Source of the DNA: an uncultured Bacteroidales bacterium
GTDB taxonomy: Bacteria > Bacteroidota > Bacteroidia > Bacteroidales > Paludibacteraceae
Assembly (NCBI GenBank): GCA_900319035.1
Contig: ONMU01000008.1
Location: forward strand, 1-64,000
DNA length: 64,000 nt
Direction: 5' to 3'
Numbering within the stretch: position 1 is the stretch's first letter; each line of letters begins with the position of its first letter. Below the pieces are notes generated by a model, which searched no databases, was not told the DNA's origin, and saw nothing but the letters and a program-made list of their open reading frames with translations. The translations under genes were made by a program, and so were the position numbers. Below, piece by piece: positions 26,474-33,675 of this stretch.

Positions 26474-26944
26474 TTATAAAGAAATCTCCAAGATCTCATA
26501 CTCCATGAGACCGGCAGGTACTTGTACTTGGGCAATATCTCCCACACGCTTACCCATCAGTCCTTTGGCAATGGGAGTAGTAACAGCTATCTTGCCTTCC
26601 AGCGAGTTCGCTTCACCCTCGGTTACCAACTGATAGGTCTTCTCCTTACCTGTTTTAAGCACGCGTACGCGTACCTTAGTAAGGATCTGCACCTCATCCG
26701 TTTGAATATCCTTGGTGTCCAGCACACGTGCATCCATCAGCTTAGCTTTGATATGCGCGATCTTGCTCTCCAAGACTCCCTGTTCTTCCTTTGCGGCATC
26801 ATACTCCGCATTTTCACTTAAATCGCCTTTCTCGCGTGCCTCCGCTATCGCAGCAATCACACGAGGGCGCTCTACCGTCTCCAAAAAATGGAGCTCTTCT
26901 TTTAGTTTCTGTAGACCTTCTTCGGTCATGTAAGTTACAGCCAT
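26474..26944 (-). CDS. greA: Transcription elongation factor GreA
   Basis: A 156-residue protein with the normal GreA layout: an N-terminal coiled coil (YMTEEGLQKLKEELHFLETV, AREKGDLSENAEYDAAKEEQ with the acidic tip residues D and E) and a C-terminal FKBP-like domain (ANSLEGKIAVTTPIAKGLMG). It reaches into RNA polymerase to trigger cleavage of backtracked RNA. It is 32 bases downstream of a 34-aa gene and may share its transcript. Confidence 0.95.
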   Translation of the reverse strand: MAVTYMTEEGLQKLKEELHFLETVERPRVIAAIAEAREKGDLSENAEYDAAKEEQGVLESKIAHIKAKLMDARVLDTKDIQTDEVQILTKVRVRVLKTGKEKTYQLVTEGEANSLEGKIAVTTPIAKGLMGKRVGDIAQVQVPAGLMEYEILEISL

Positions 26945-26976
26945 TTTATATAAAATTTAATCATTTACAATTTTGT

Positions 26977-27081
26977 TCAATACTTACGCGTAAGTATCTC
27001 ATTCGCAATAACCGCTTTGCGAACCTCTTCTATGTCCGTTAAGTCCGGAACAATAGGTGTATTTTTCGTTTCGTCAATCAT
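26977..27081 (-). CDS. Small conserved-looking protein, 34 aa
   Basis: ATG at 27081 and TGA at 26977 give 34 residues: MIDETKNTPIVPDLTDIEEV followed by RKAVIANEILTRKY. Its end, R/K-A-V-I-x-x-E-I-L-x-R-K-Y, resembles a short motif that I recall at the end of other small Bacteroidales proteins. It has its own promoter about 110 bases upstream (27193-27224) and a leader with two hairpins. Function unknown. Confidence 0.6.
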   Translation of the reverse strand: MIDETKNTPIVPDLTDIEEVRKAVIANEILTRKY

Positions 27082-27082
27082 A

Positions 27083-27146
27083 AAAAAAATAAGGCTTTTG
27101 CCTCTTTTTGTTTAAAAACGAAAGGAAACTTCACAGCCTCCTTTCG
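27083..27146 (-). promoter_or_regulatory. Structured leader before the 34-aa gene
   Basis: On the minus strand CGAAAGGA and TCCTTTCG (27146-27139 and 27126-27119) form an 8-bp hairpin. A second, shorter hairpin AGGC-AAAA-GCCT follows, with a T8 run that ends at the ATG. The second hairpin plus T run looks like a terminator placed before a gene, so this may be an attenuator or the end of a small RNA. Confidence 0.5.
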
Positions 27147-27192
27147 CCATTAAACCTAAACCTTAACTATGAAAATTTATTTGTTTTCGGTA

Positions 27193-27224
27193 CAAAAGTA
27201 CTGCTTTTATTTGATATGACCAAA
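27193..27224 (-). promoter_or_regulatory. Promoter upstream of the 34-aa gene
   Basis: Minus-strand TTTG at 27224-27221, exactly 20 bases, then TACTTTTG at 27200-27193. Confidence 0.75.
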
Positions 27225-27268
27225 TATTTCGGCAAAAAAATGCAAAAATTCTTTGTTTTTATCGTATT

Positions 27269-28624
27269 TTACACTATTTTGCCCCTCAAAGTAGCCGCAG
27301 ATGCCTCTTCTATGCGTACTTGGACGAGGTCTCCCACCTTCTGATCCGTACGCGGAAAAACGACCGTTTTGTACTGCTCCGTACGTCCGTACATATCGTC
27401 ATGACTACGTTTGGAGAATCCCTCTACGAGCACCTCCACCGTCTTGCCTATCTCGCGCTGATTAGACTCCAGAGAGAGTTGCGTTTGCAGGGCAATAATC
27501 TCATTGAGTCGACGCACTTTCTCCTCTTCAGAGATATTGTCCGGCAGATGTTTATGGGCATAGGTGCCCGGTCGCTCGGAGTACTTGAACATGAACGCGC
27601 TGTCGAAACCCACCTCTCGCATCAGGCTCAGAGTCTGGGCATGATCTTCAAGCGTCTCGTCATGGAAACCACAGAATATATCGGTACTGATAGCAGCAGT
27701 TGGTAGAATGCGACGAATAGCCGCTATGCGATCCAGATACCATTCACGCGTATATTTGCGGTTCATCAGTTTGAGAATATGGTTAGAGCCCGACTGAACC
27801 GCCAGATGAATGAACTTACAGAGGTTCTTATGACGGCTGATCGCCTCTAAAGTCTTGTCAGACATATCTTTCGGATGACTGGTAGTGAAGCGGATTCGCA
27901 TCTGAGGCACAGCGTCGGCTACCAGTTCCAATAGGTCTGCAAAATCAATCACTTCTGACGGCTGACCATCAACGGCAGGGCGTTCGTATTTATACGAATT
28001 GACATTCTGTCCCAACAAAGTAACCTCTTTATATCCGCGTGCCCAAAGATCGCGCACTTCATTAAGGATCGACTCTACATCTCGGCTTCGTTCTCTTCCG
28101 CGGGTATAAGGCACCACGCAATAGGAGCAGAAGTTATTACATCCGCGCATGATAGATACAAACCCGCTGATAGAGCGACCTATACGCGAAGGGATGATCT
28201 GCCGGTAGGTCTCCGTGGTACTCAACTCAACGTTCATCGCCTTATGCCCTTGTTCGCATTGCGCCAAGAGGTTCGGGATGTCTAAATAGGCATCGGGGCC
28301 GGCTACAAAATCCACACCGAAATCATCTATCAGCTCCTTGCCCATACGCTCTGCCATACAACCGATAACACCGATGATATGCTGCTTCCCGTCACTCGAT
28401 TTCGCCTGACGTTGCTTGATGTGTGCTTTCAGTTCACGAAGACGCGCACCTACTTTCTGCTCGGCATTATCGCGGATGGAACAAGTGTTCAGAAGGATGG
28501 TATCTGCATCCTCCCAACGATCCGTCAGAGTAGCGTCGGTCGTTTCCATAATAGCAGCTACAACCTCGCTATCTGCGACGTTCATTTGGCATCCATAGGT
28601 CTCTATATAGAATTTTTTACTCAT
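27269..28624 (-). CDS. miaB: tRNA methylthiotransferase MiaB
   Basis: A 451-residue radical SAM enzyme that converts i6A37 of tRNA into ms2i6A37. The N-terminal MTTase domain holds the second cluster cysteines (FYIETYGCQMNVADSE, LLNTCSIRDNAEQ, GVIGCMAERMG). The radical SAM core has CNNFCSYCVVPYTRGRERSR (CxxxCxxC). The C-terminal TRAM domain ends GDLVQVRIEEASAATLRGKI. Length is normal. It acts after MiaA, encoded at 22557-23483. It is divergent from tRNA-Pro. Confidence 0.96.
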   Translation of the reverse strand: MSKKFYIETYGCQMNVADSEVVAAIMETTDATLTDRWEDADTILLNTCSIRDNAEQKVGARLRELKAHIKQRQAKSSDGKQHIIGVIGCMAERMGKELIDDFGVDFVAGPDAYLDIPNLLAQCEQGHKAMNVELSTTETYRQIIPSRIGRSISGFVSIMRGCNNFCSYCVVPYTRGRERSRDVESILNEVRDLWARGYKEVTLLGQNVNSYKYERPAVDGQPSEVIDFADLLELVADAVPQMRIRFTTSHPKDMSDKTLEAISRHKNLCKFIHLAVQSGSNHILKLMNRKYTREWYLDRIAAIRRILPTAAISTDIFCGFHDETLEDHAQTLSLMREVGFDSAFMFKYSERPGTYAHKHLPDNISEEEKVRRLNEIIALQTQLSLESNQREIGKTVEVLVEGFSKRSHDDMYGRTEQYKTVVFPRTDQKVGDLVQVRIEEASAATLRGKIV

Positions 28625-28648
28625 TTTTTACAAAAAAATACATTTTTA

Positions 28649-28680
28649 TTTGCACAATTCAAAAAAAAGCAGTACCTTTG
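28649..28680 (+). promoter_or_regulatory. Promoter for tRNA-Pro
   Basis: TTTG at 28649-28652, 20 bases, then TACCTTTG at 28673-28680. The leader to the tRNA carries a small hairpin (CCCCATCATTGGGG). Confidence 0.85.
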
Positions 28681-28734
28681 CAGCCGTTTTCCACTTCCCC
28701 ATCATTGGGGAGTCCGAAAATTGCCTTTTTAGGA

Positions 28735-28808
28735 CGGGAAGTGGCGCAGCCCGGTAGCGCAACGGTCTGGGGGACCGGAGGTCGCGTGTTCGAATCACGT
28801 CTTCCCGA
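28735..28808 (+). tRNA. tRNA-Pro (GGG)
   Basis: Acceptor CGGGAAG pairs with CTTCCCG. The anticodon loop CTGGGGG gives anticodon GGG, and GTGTTCGAATCAC is the T arm. CCA is not encoded. A terminator follows directly, and the 3' acceptor sequence recurs at 28861. Confidence 0.93.
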
Positions 28809-28809
28809 C

Positions 28810-28838
28810 AAAAGATGGTTTAACGACCATCTTTTTTG
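28810..28838 (+). terminator. Terminator after tRNA-Pro
   Basis: AAAAGATGGT and ACCATCTTTT form a 10-bp stem around TTAACG, followed by T. Confidence 0.85.
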
Positions 28839-28860
28839 TTGGGATGAATGGCACGTTTTA

Positions 28861-28894
28861 CTTCCCGACAAGAGAACTTCGGTTCTCTTTTTTT
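28861..28894 (+). terminator. Second terminator behind a copy of the tRNA-Pro 3' end
   Basis: CTTCCCGACA at 28861-28870 repeats the tRNA acceptor end at 28801-28810. It is followed by AGAGAAC-TTCG-GTTCTCT, a UUCG-loop hairpin, and seven T. The order is the same as at the true tRNA end. Confidence 0.75.
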
Positions 28895-31505
28895 ATTTCA
28901 GCAAAGGAAGATTGACTTCTGCAACGGGTTGAACCTCGATACCAATGAGAGCTGCCTGCATATCGGCATTCTTACGCACAAGATCAATCCACCAATCCGC
29001 TTCGTCCAGATCAGCGAATCCGCTCACACGCAGAGCGCAGCCTTCTTTGAAGACCGGCATCTTCTGCAATTCGAAATCGCGGATTAGGAACTGCGAGAAG
29101 TTAAACAACGCCACTTCGTACAGCAGTTCATTGAGCGCCTGTTCATCCGCCGCCGGCAGGATGAGCAGTACCACGCTGGCTTGTTTGCGGTCATTGCTCC
29201 ACTGCTGTTCCTCAACATCGGGAGAGTCGGTCTTATCCGTCACCTCCGCTTGGTTTCGCAGTTCTGCTAAATCACCCGTAGCACCGCCTTTCTTGCTCTC
29301 CATACCTTGCCCTAACATCGCAAGCATATCTTTTGCCATCGTTCCGAGCTCCGTACTTCCGTACTTCTCTACGAGTGTCTGTAGCTCCGCAGTAAACGCT
29401 TTCTGTCCTTCCGTACGGGCTACAGCTACCGCATTGAGGAACAGGAATCGGGGCATAAGACGGCTCTGCTCGTAATTCGTCTCGGCATAGTTCTTATTCG
29501 CCTTAACGGTACGATAGTCGCCGTGTGTATAAGCGGCATAGGTAGCAGCATAGAGAGAATCTTGCTCTGCCAACATACGCAACATACGCGCTATATATGC
29601 TTCGTCATTACGCAAAGCGCGCAAACGGAGATCCTCATGTATATCCGCCAAACAAGGATGTTGGGGGAATCGTTTCTCTATTTCCGACAAAGTCTCTTGC
29701 GCTAATGGCTCGTCCTCCACTTTGTCACGGTAAATAAAGTAGAGCGCCACCATCGCTTCGCGCCAAAGGCTGTCGCAAGCAGCAAAATCCTGCGGTGTCT
29801 TGGGAATCTGCTGGAGGTAATACTCCGGTTTGTGATTATCGGTCTCAAGAGGCGTCGTTTGGCGTTTGAGCGAGTCGGCAGCCAAAGAGTCTGCTCCATA
29901 GCCTTCCGAAGAAGCTAATTCATCTCCATAGGCCTCGGGTGCAACCACCTGCTTGCTCTGCCGTCTCCAGTTATCTTCCAACGGACGGTTACCCCATAGA
30001 CGCATCCATTCCTGCTTGCCTTGTTTGATCAACTGAGGATTGTAGAAATACCACTCACCTTTCTGGAAATTACCACCACCGAGCATGTTTGCGGTATTGA
30101 CACTACGCAAGTCTCTTCCTCCGCGCGCGATGGAAAGTGCGTCTTCTGCCTGTTGGGTAGAGTCCGCTTTTTCCGCAGCGATGAGATCGGCTATAATACG
30201 CTCCACTATCTCTCGCTGTTGTTCCTCCGTCATCTGACTGAGTCGCTGTAACGAGTCTTGGAGCTGCGCCTGATTATATGCCACAATCAACTCATCCAGC
30301 ACTTCTGACCGTTTCTGAAGACGGGCATAACGTTCGTCGTCCGCTGTCAGGATAGTAACCACCTCGCGATAACAAGGTTGCGCTTTCGCATACGCGCGCA
30401 AATCATAATATATATCACCTGCGCGTATGAGTACCGCAGCTTTCGCAGTACCGGCTTCCGTAGCTTGCGATATAGCTTTCTCGTACATCTCCAGTGCCTG
30501 AGTAGTATCTTTAGCTCCTAAATAGATATTACCCATTGCGCCGTATAGTTGATCCAGTTTGTCCTTGTATTTGGACTGCTTGGTCATGGTTCGTAATTGC
30601 CTTAGGGCTTTCTTTCCGCCCAATTCGGCGATGCGTACGCGCGCATTGAACTCCATCTCAATAGGAGGCGCCATACGTACCACGGATTTATAAGCGCGGA
30701 TGGCTTCATCGCGTTGATTCTCTTTCTCGTAGAGTTGACCTAAGACATAAGCGAACCGCGGACGATAGACTGTACGTTTCTCGTACGGCATAGCTAACTT
30801 GACAAAAGGAAGCGCCGCCTTATACTGCTGACCATGCAGCAACACATCCGCTTTGACGGCGGAATAAAGCCGAGCGTGCTTCTTGCTCAGTGCATCTATC
30901 TGCACGCGATTGAGCATGTCTTCCGCCTCGTATTGCCAACCCATCTCAGCATAAGCGCGTGCGATCCATAACTGCGCCTGAGCGATCATATCCGGGTCGT
31001 TCTGGTAATGATTGATGATATACTGGAATGTACTGACTGCTCCGAGGAAATCTCCTTTATGGAACTCCGCCTCACCCAGACGGATCCAAGCAAGCGTCAT
31101 ACGAGCGTTGAACTCCTCACTTTGCAGCCATAGTTTATATTTGGGATCACGAGCTTTCTTAGGATTACGTTTCGGTTTGGTTTTGATAGAGTGCAGTTTG
31201 ATACATTTACGACATTTCTCGATGGTCTTATCCATCTGAGATGCACTCGCTTCGGCAGCTGTATGATTGCTGACCGGATAGAGATAGAGGACGCGGCTGT
31301 AGTCATCCGTATTAGCATCACGGATGGCTTTGAGTCCCTCATCATAGGCTATATTGCCATTAAAAAGAATATTATATTTGACCTTTGTCTGATGGAACGA
31401 ACGAGTCGCCCATGTGTTTTTCTGGGTAGAGCAAGAGGGAAGGAGTATTATCGCGATGAGGGCGATAACAATTGAGATTTGATATTTAAGATTGGATATT
31501 TTCAA
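28893..31505 (-). CDS. porW: Type IX secretion TPR lipoprotein PorW/SprE
   Basis: An 870-residue lipoprotein with the acylated cysteine in LLPSCSTQK at about residue 25, followed by NTWATRSFHQTKVKYNILFN and GNIAYDEGLKAI, which match the PorW/SprE start. The bulk is a series of tetratricopeptide repeats (YLNPD-type pairs such as LGEAEFHKGDFLGAVSTFQY and ALEMYEKAIS), then a long helical linker and a C-terminal domain with VVLLILPAADEQALNELLYE. PorW is a periplasmic component required for type IX secretion and, in gliding species, motility. It is the last gene of an operon with several secreted proteins that carry sorting-like tails, so machine and cargo are linked here. Confidence 0.87.
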   Translation of the reverse strand: MKISNLKYQISIVIALIAIILLPSCSTQKNTWATRSFHQTKVKYNILFNGNIAYDEGLKAIRDANTDDYSRVLYLYPVSNHTAAEASASQMDKTIEKCRKCIKLHSIKTKPKRNPKKARDPKYKLWLQSEEFNARMTLAWIRLGEAEFHKGDFLGAVSTFQYIINHYQNDPDMIAQAQLWIARAYAEMGWQYEAEDMLNRVQIDALSKKHARLYSAVKADVLLHGQQYKAALPFVKLAMPYEKRTVYRPRFAYVLGQLYEKENQRDEAIRAYKSVVRMAPPIEMEFNARVRIAELGGKKALRQLRTMTKQSKYKDKLDQLYGAMGNIYLGAKDTTQALEMYEKAISQATEAGTAKAAVLIRAGDIYYDLRAYAKAQPCYREVVTILTADDERYARLQKRSEVLDELIVAYNQAQLQDSLQRLSQMTEEQQREIVERIIADLIAAEKADSTQQAEDALSIARGGRDLRSVNTANMLGGGNFQKGEWYFYNPQLIKQGKQEWMRLWGNRPLEDNWRRQSKQVVAPEAYGDELASSEGYGADSLAADSLKRQTTPLETDNHKPEYYLQQIPKTPQDFAACDSLWREAMVALYFIYRDKVEDEPLAQETLSEIEKRFPQHPCLADIHEDLRLRALRNDEAYIARMLRMLAEQDSLYAATYAAYTHGDYRTVKANKNYAETNYEQSRLMPRFLFLNAVAVARTEGQKAFTAELQTLVEKYGSTELGTMAKDMLAMLGQGMESKKGGATGDLAELRNQAEVTDKTDSPDVEEQQWSNDRKQASVVLLILPAADEQALNELLYEVALFNFSQFLIRDFELQKMPVFKEGCALRVSGFADLDEADWWIDLVRKNADMQAALIGIEVQPVAEVNLPLLK

Positions 31506-31533
31506 TTTTACTCGTTATTACGGGATTAAGGAA

Positions 31534-32223
31534 TTATGATAAACCTTTGACGTGACTGGGAGCAGCGATGAACTCCTTGAGGTAGAACGGCTCGTAATAC
31601 GCTAACTGCTGACCGCTGATAAGAGCCTGCTGATTACTGCTTGCTATCCGCTCTGCCAACACTCCTACATACTGCGCCTCCGGCACGATATTGGGAATGC
31701 AATGCCAATTGGGGTGTGTAAGCACTTTGGTACATTTCTCTGCTCCATCGCCGAAATAATAGACCGTTTCGTTGGTCGAGATCAGACTCTCTTCGCTCTC
31801 CACCACCACCGCCTTGGTCTCACCATTAATCATCGTATAGACCTCCATGCGCCGTGCATCAATCATCGGAATCAAAATGTCTGAATGCCGAATGCTGAAT
31901 GCTGAATGCTGCCTTGCTGCTTCGCAAAGCACCTCCAAAGTCGGAACGGGAATCAGCGGAACGGATAGTCCGTAACAGAGTCCCTTGGCAGTGGATGTAC
32001 CAATACGCAAACCGGTATAACTGCCGGGACCTTCACTCAGCGCTACAGCATCCAAAGAGAGGTGCTGCTCCCTTGTGAACGAGAGCAGTTCCTCTATATA
32101 GGAAGGCAGCAACCGGGCATGGTTGCTACCCTCATAAGATATACACTGCTTGATCAGCGCACCGTCTTTACAGACGGCGGCTGAACAAACAGATGTACTG
32201 GTTTCGATACATAGTATCGTCAT
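31534..32223 (-). CDS. tsaB: tRNA t6A37 biosynthesis protein TsaB
   Basis: A 229-residue protein of the ASKHA fold that partners TsaD and TsaE in making threonylcarbamoyladenosine at A37 of ANN-decoding tRNAs. Motifs are MTILCIETSTSVCSAAV, SEGPGSYTGLRIGTSTAKGL and LIPMIDARRMEVYT. An in-frame microsatellite (GAATGCTGAATGCTG-type DNA at about 31880-31910) encodes SAFSIRHSD near residue 110, apparently a tolerated loop expansion. It lies 28 bases before porW and 4 bases after the outer-membrane gene. Confidence 0.93.
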   Translation of the reverse strand: MTILCIETSTSVCSAAVCKDGALIKQCISYEGSNHARLLPSYIEELLSFTREQHLSLDAVALSEGPGSYTGLRIGTSTAKGLCYGLSVPLIPVPTLEVLCEAARQHSAFSIRHSDILIPMIDARRMEVYTMINGETKAVVVESEESLISTNETVYYFGDGAEKCTKVLTHPNWHCIPNIVPEAQYVGVLAERIASSNQQALISGQQLAYYEPFYLKEFIAAPSHVKGLS

Positions 32224-32227
32224 GCTT

Positions 32228-33658
32228 TTAGAACAATTTGGAGTCCTTGTATTGTCTCTTCTTCGGGAAGTTGAAATGATAAGCCAACTTCACGCCTGCG
32301 CTGACATAACCAAGCTTGGAAGCATAGGTCTTCGTTGCAGAAAGTACCTCTACATCAGCAGGGTTCGATCCCTGAGGAGGAGTAACGGAGATAAGGGGAG
32401 ACTCCGAGGTTTTATTCTTATAACTGCTGTAAACGCCGTAATCAACATAAGCGCCCAGACCGAGCGAGTTACCGCCCTTGAGGATCCACTCATAACCAAA
32501 TTCAGCACCAAGCAGCACATTGATAACGAACTGATCGCCGTTATCCGTACCTTTCAGTTTCTTCTGGTCATCACGCAGGATACCGGTGATTACCTCATTA
32601 CCTACAGTAACGTCTGTTTCTTGGAAATGCGCTTGGATTAAGGTGTTCGCATTGTCCGAGATAGTCTGCTTATACGGAGTATAAACCGGCATCATCAGTT
32701 TCGGACCGAAGTTAAAGAAGAAACCGCAGTCATGAATAAGGGTGAACATAAGCGGAATCTCCATAACGATTGCACCATCATTCTCTTTCACTTGGTCAGC
32801 ACGAATCGTATAATCTACGGTCATCGGGTTGTTCTTATCTCCATCAGAGAGGTTATTGAGCTGGGAGTTAACACCCGTTTTCATACCACTCTGCGAGTAA
32901 CCGAGACTGATACCGGTCAAGATACCGAGATCCACAGGGCGACCGGCTTTGGTCCAATAGTGCGCATACTGGAGATCCAGCAAGCCTTCACCACCGATCA
33001 CTCTACTTCCGTTGTCCGTTTTGTGGAGCAAAGAAGCTACACCACCGCGTACACCAATCGTGAATCGGTCATATTTACCCTTGAAGTTCTGTTTCGACTT
33101 GATGGAATCACCTTTCTCCATCTCTCTATCGGTTTGAGGAGCCTCCTCTACCTTTGCGGGTTCAGCAACCGGCTCTTCCGCCGGTTTCTCTTCCACTACC
33201 GGAGCCACAACAGGCTCTTCCTTTTTCACTTCCTCTGCGGGTTTCTCGGCAGGTTTCTCTGCCGGTTTGATTTCCTCAATCGGCGTACCGGATTCGAAAG
33301 CTTTTTTGGCTTCTTTCTGCTCCTCCGCAGCTTTCTTGGAAGCTTCTTCTGCTCGTCCGTTCACCGGAATAAGGCAGTCTTCGCACATCCACGAATAGAT
33401 ATTCATTAACAGTACACCATCCGGGAAACGCTTGGTACCCAACTGACGTACGGTATGTACTTTATCCCATACCCAAGTAGAAGGTGTCTCGCCGGTGCAG
33501 TACTTTTGGCACTCGCGCTTAATCATTACGGAGTCGCCTATTGCCACTTTGAACTCATGTTTCGGAGCTGGTTGTGCAGCCTGCTGTGCCGACAACGTCG
33601 ACACAACAGATGCACTTACTATAGTGGCTGCAAATAGAATTGTTTTTAACGTCTTCAT
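32228..33658 (-). CDS. Outer-membrane protein with Pro/Glu/Lys-rich linker
   Basis: A 476-residue protein with signal peptide (MKTLKTILFAATIVSASVVS, cleaved near SAQ). The N-terminal domain (about 30-125) carries two cysteine pairs, ECQKYCTGE and WMCEDCLIP. A low-complexity linker at about 130-190 is built from PAEKPAEE-type repeats. The C-terminal 280 residues alternate as membrane strands (FTIGVRGGVASLLHKT, ILTGISLGYSQSG, GYVSAGVKLAYHFNF), an outer-membrane barrel. The linker probably spans the periplasm or binds cell wall; this is inference. It is part of the 43458-28893 operon, next to tsaB. Confidence 0.72.
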   Translation of the reverse strand: MKTLKTILFAATIVSASVVSTLSAQQAAQPAPKHEFKVAIGDSVMIKRECQKYCTGETPSTWVWDKVHTVRQLGTKRFPDGVLLMNIYSWMCEDCLIPVNGRAEEASKKAAEEQKEAKKAFESGTPIEEIKPAEKPAEKPAEEVKKEEPVVAPVVEEKPAEEPVAEPAKVEEAPQTDREMEKGDSIKSKQNFKGKYDRFTIGVRGGVASLLHKTDNGSRVIGGEGLLDLQYAHYWTKAGRPVDLGILTGISLGYSQSGMKTGVNSQLNNLSDGDKNNPMTVDYTIRADQVKENDGAIVMEIPLMFTLIHDCGFFFNFGPKLMMPVYTPYKQTISDNANTLIQAHFQETDVTVGNEVITGILRDDQKKLKGTDNGDQFVINVLLGAEFGYEWILKGGNSLGLGAYVDYGVYSSYKNKTSESPLISVTPPQGSNPADVEVLSATKTYASKLGYVSAGVKLAYHFNFPKKRQYKDSKLF

Positions 33659-33675
33659 AGTGCTACCTCCTATTC

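Noticed and set aside
28861..28870. Second tRNA gene
   Set aside because: Only the last ten bases of the tRNA are repeated. The rest of a tRNA is absent.
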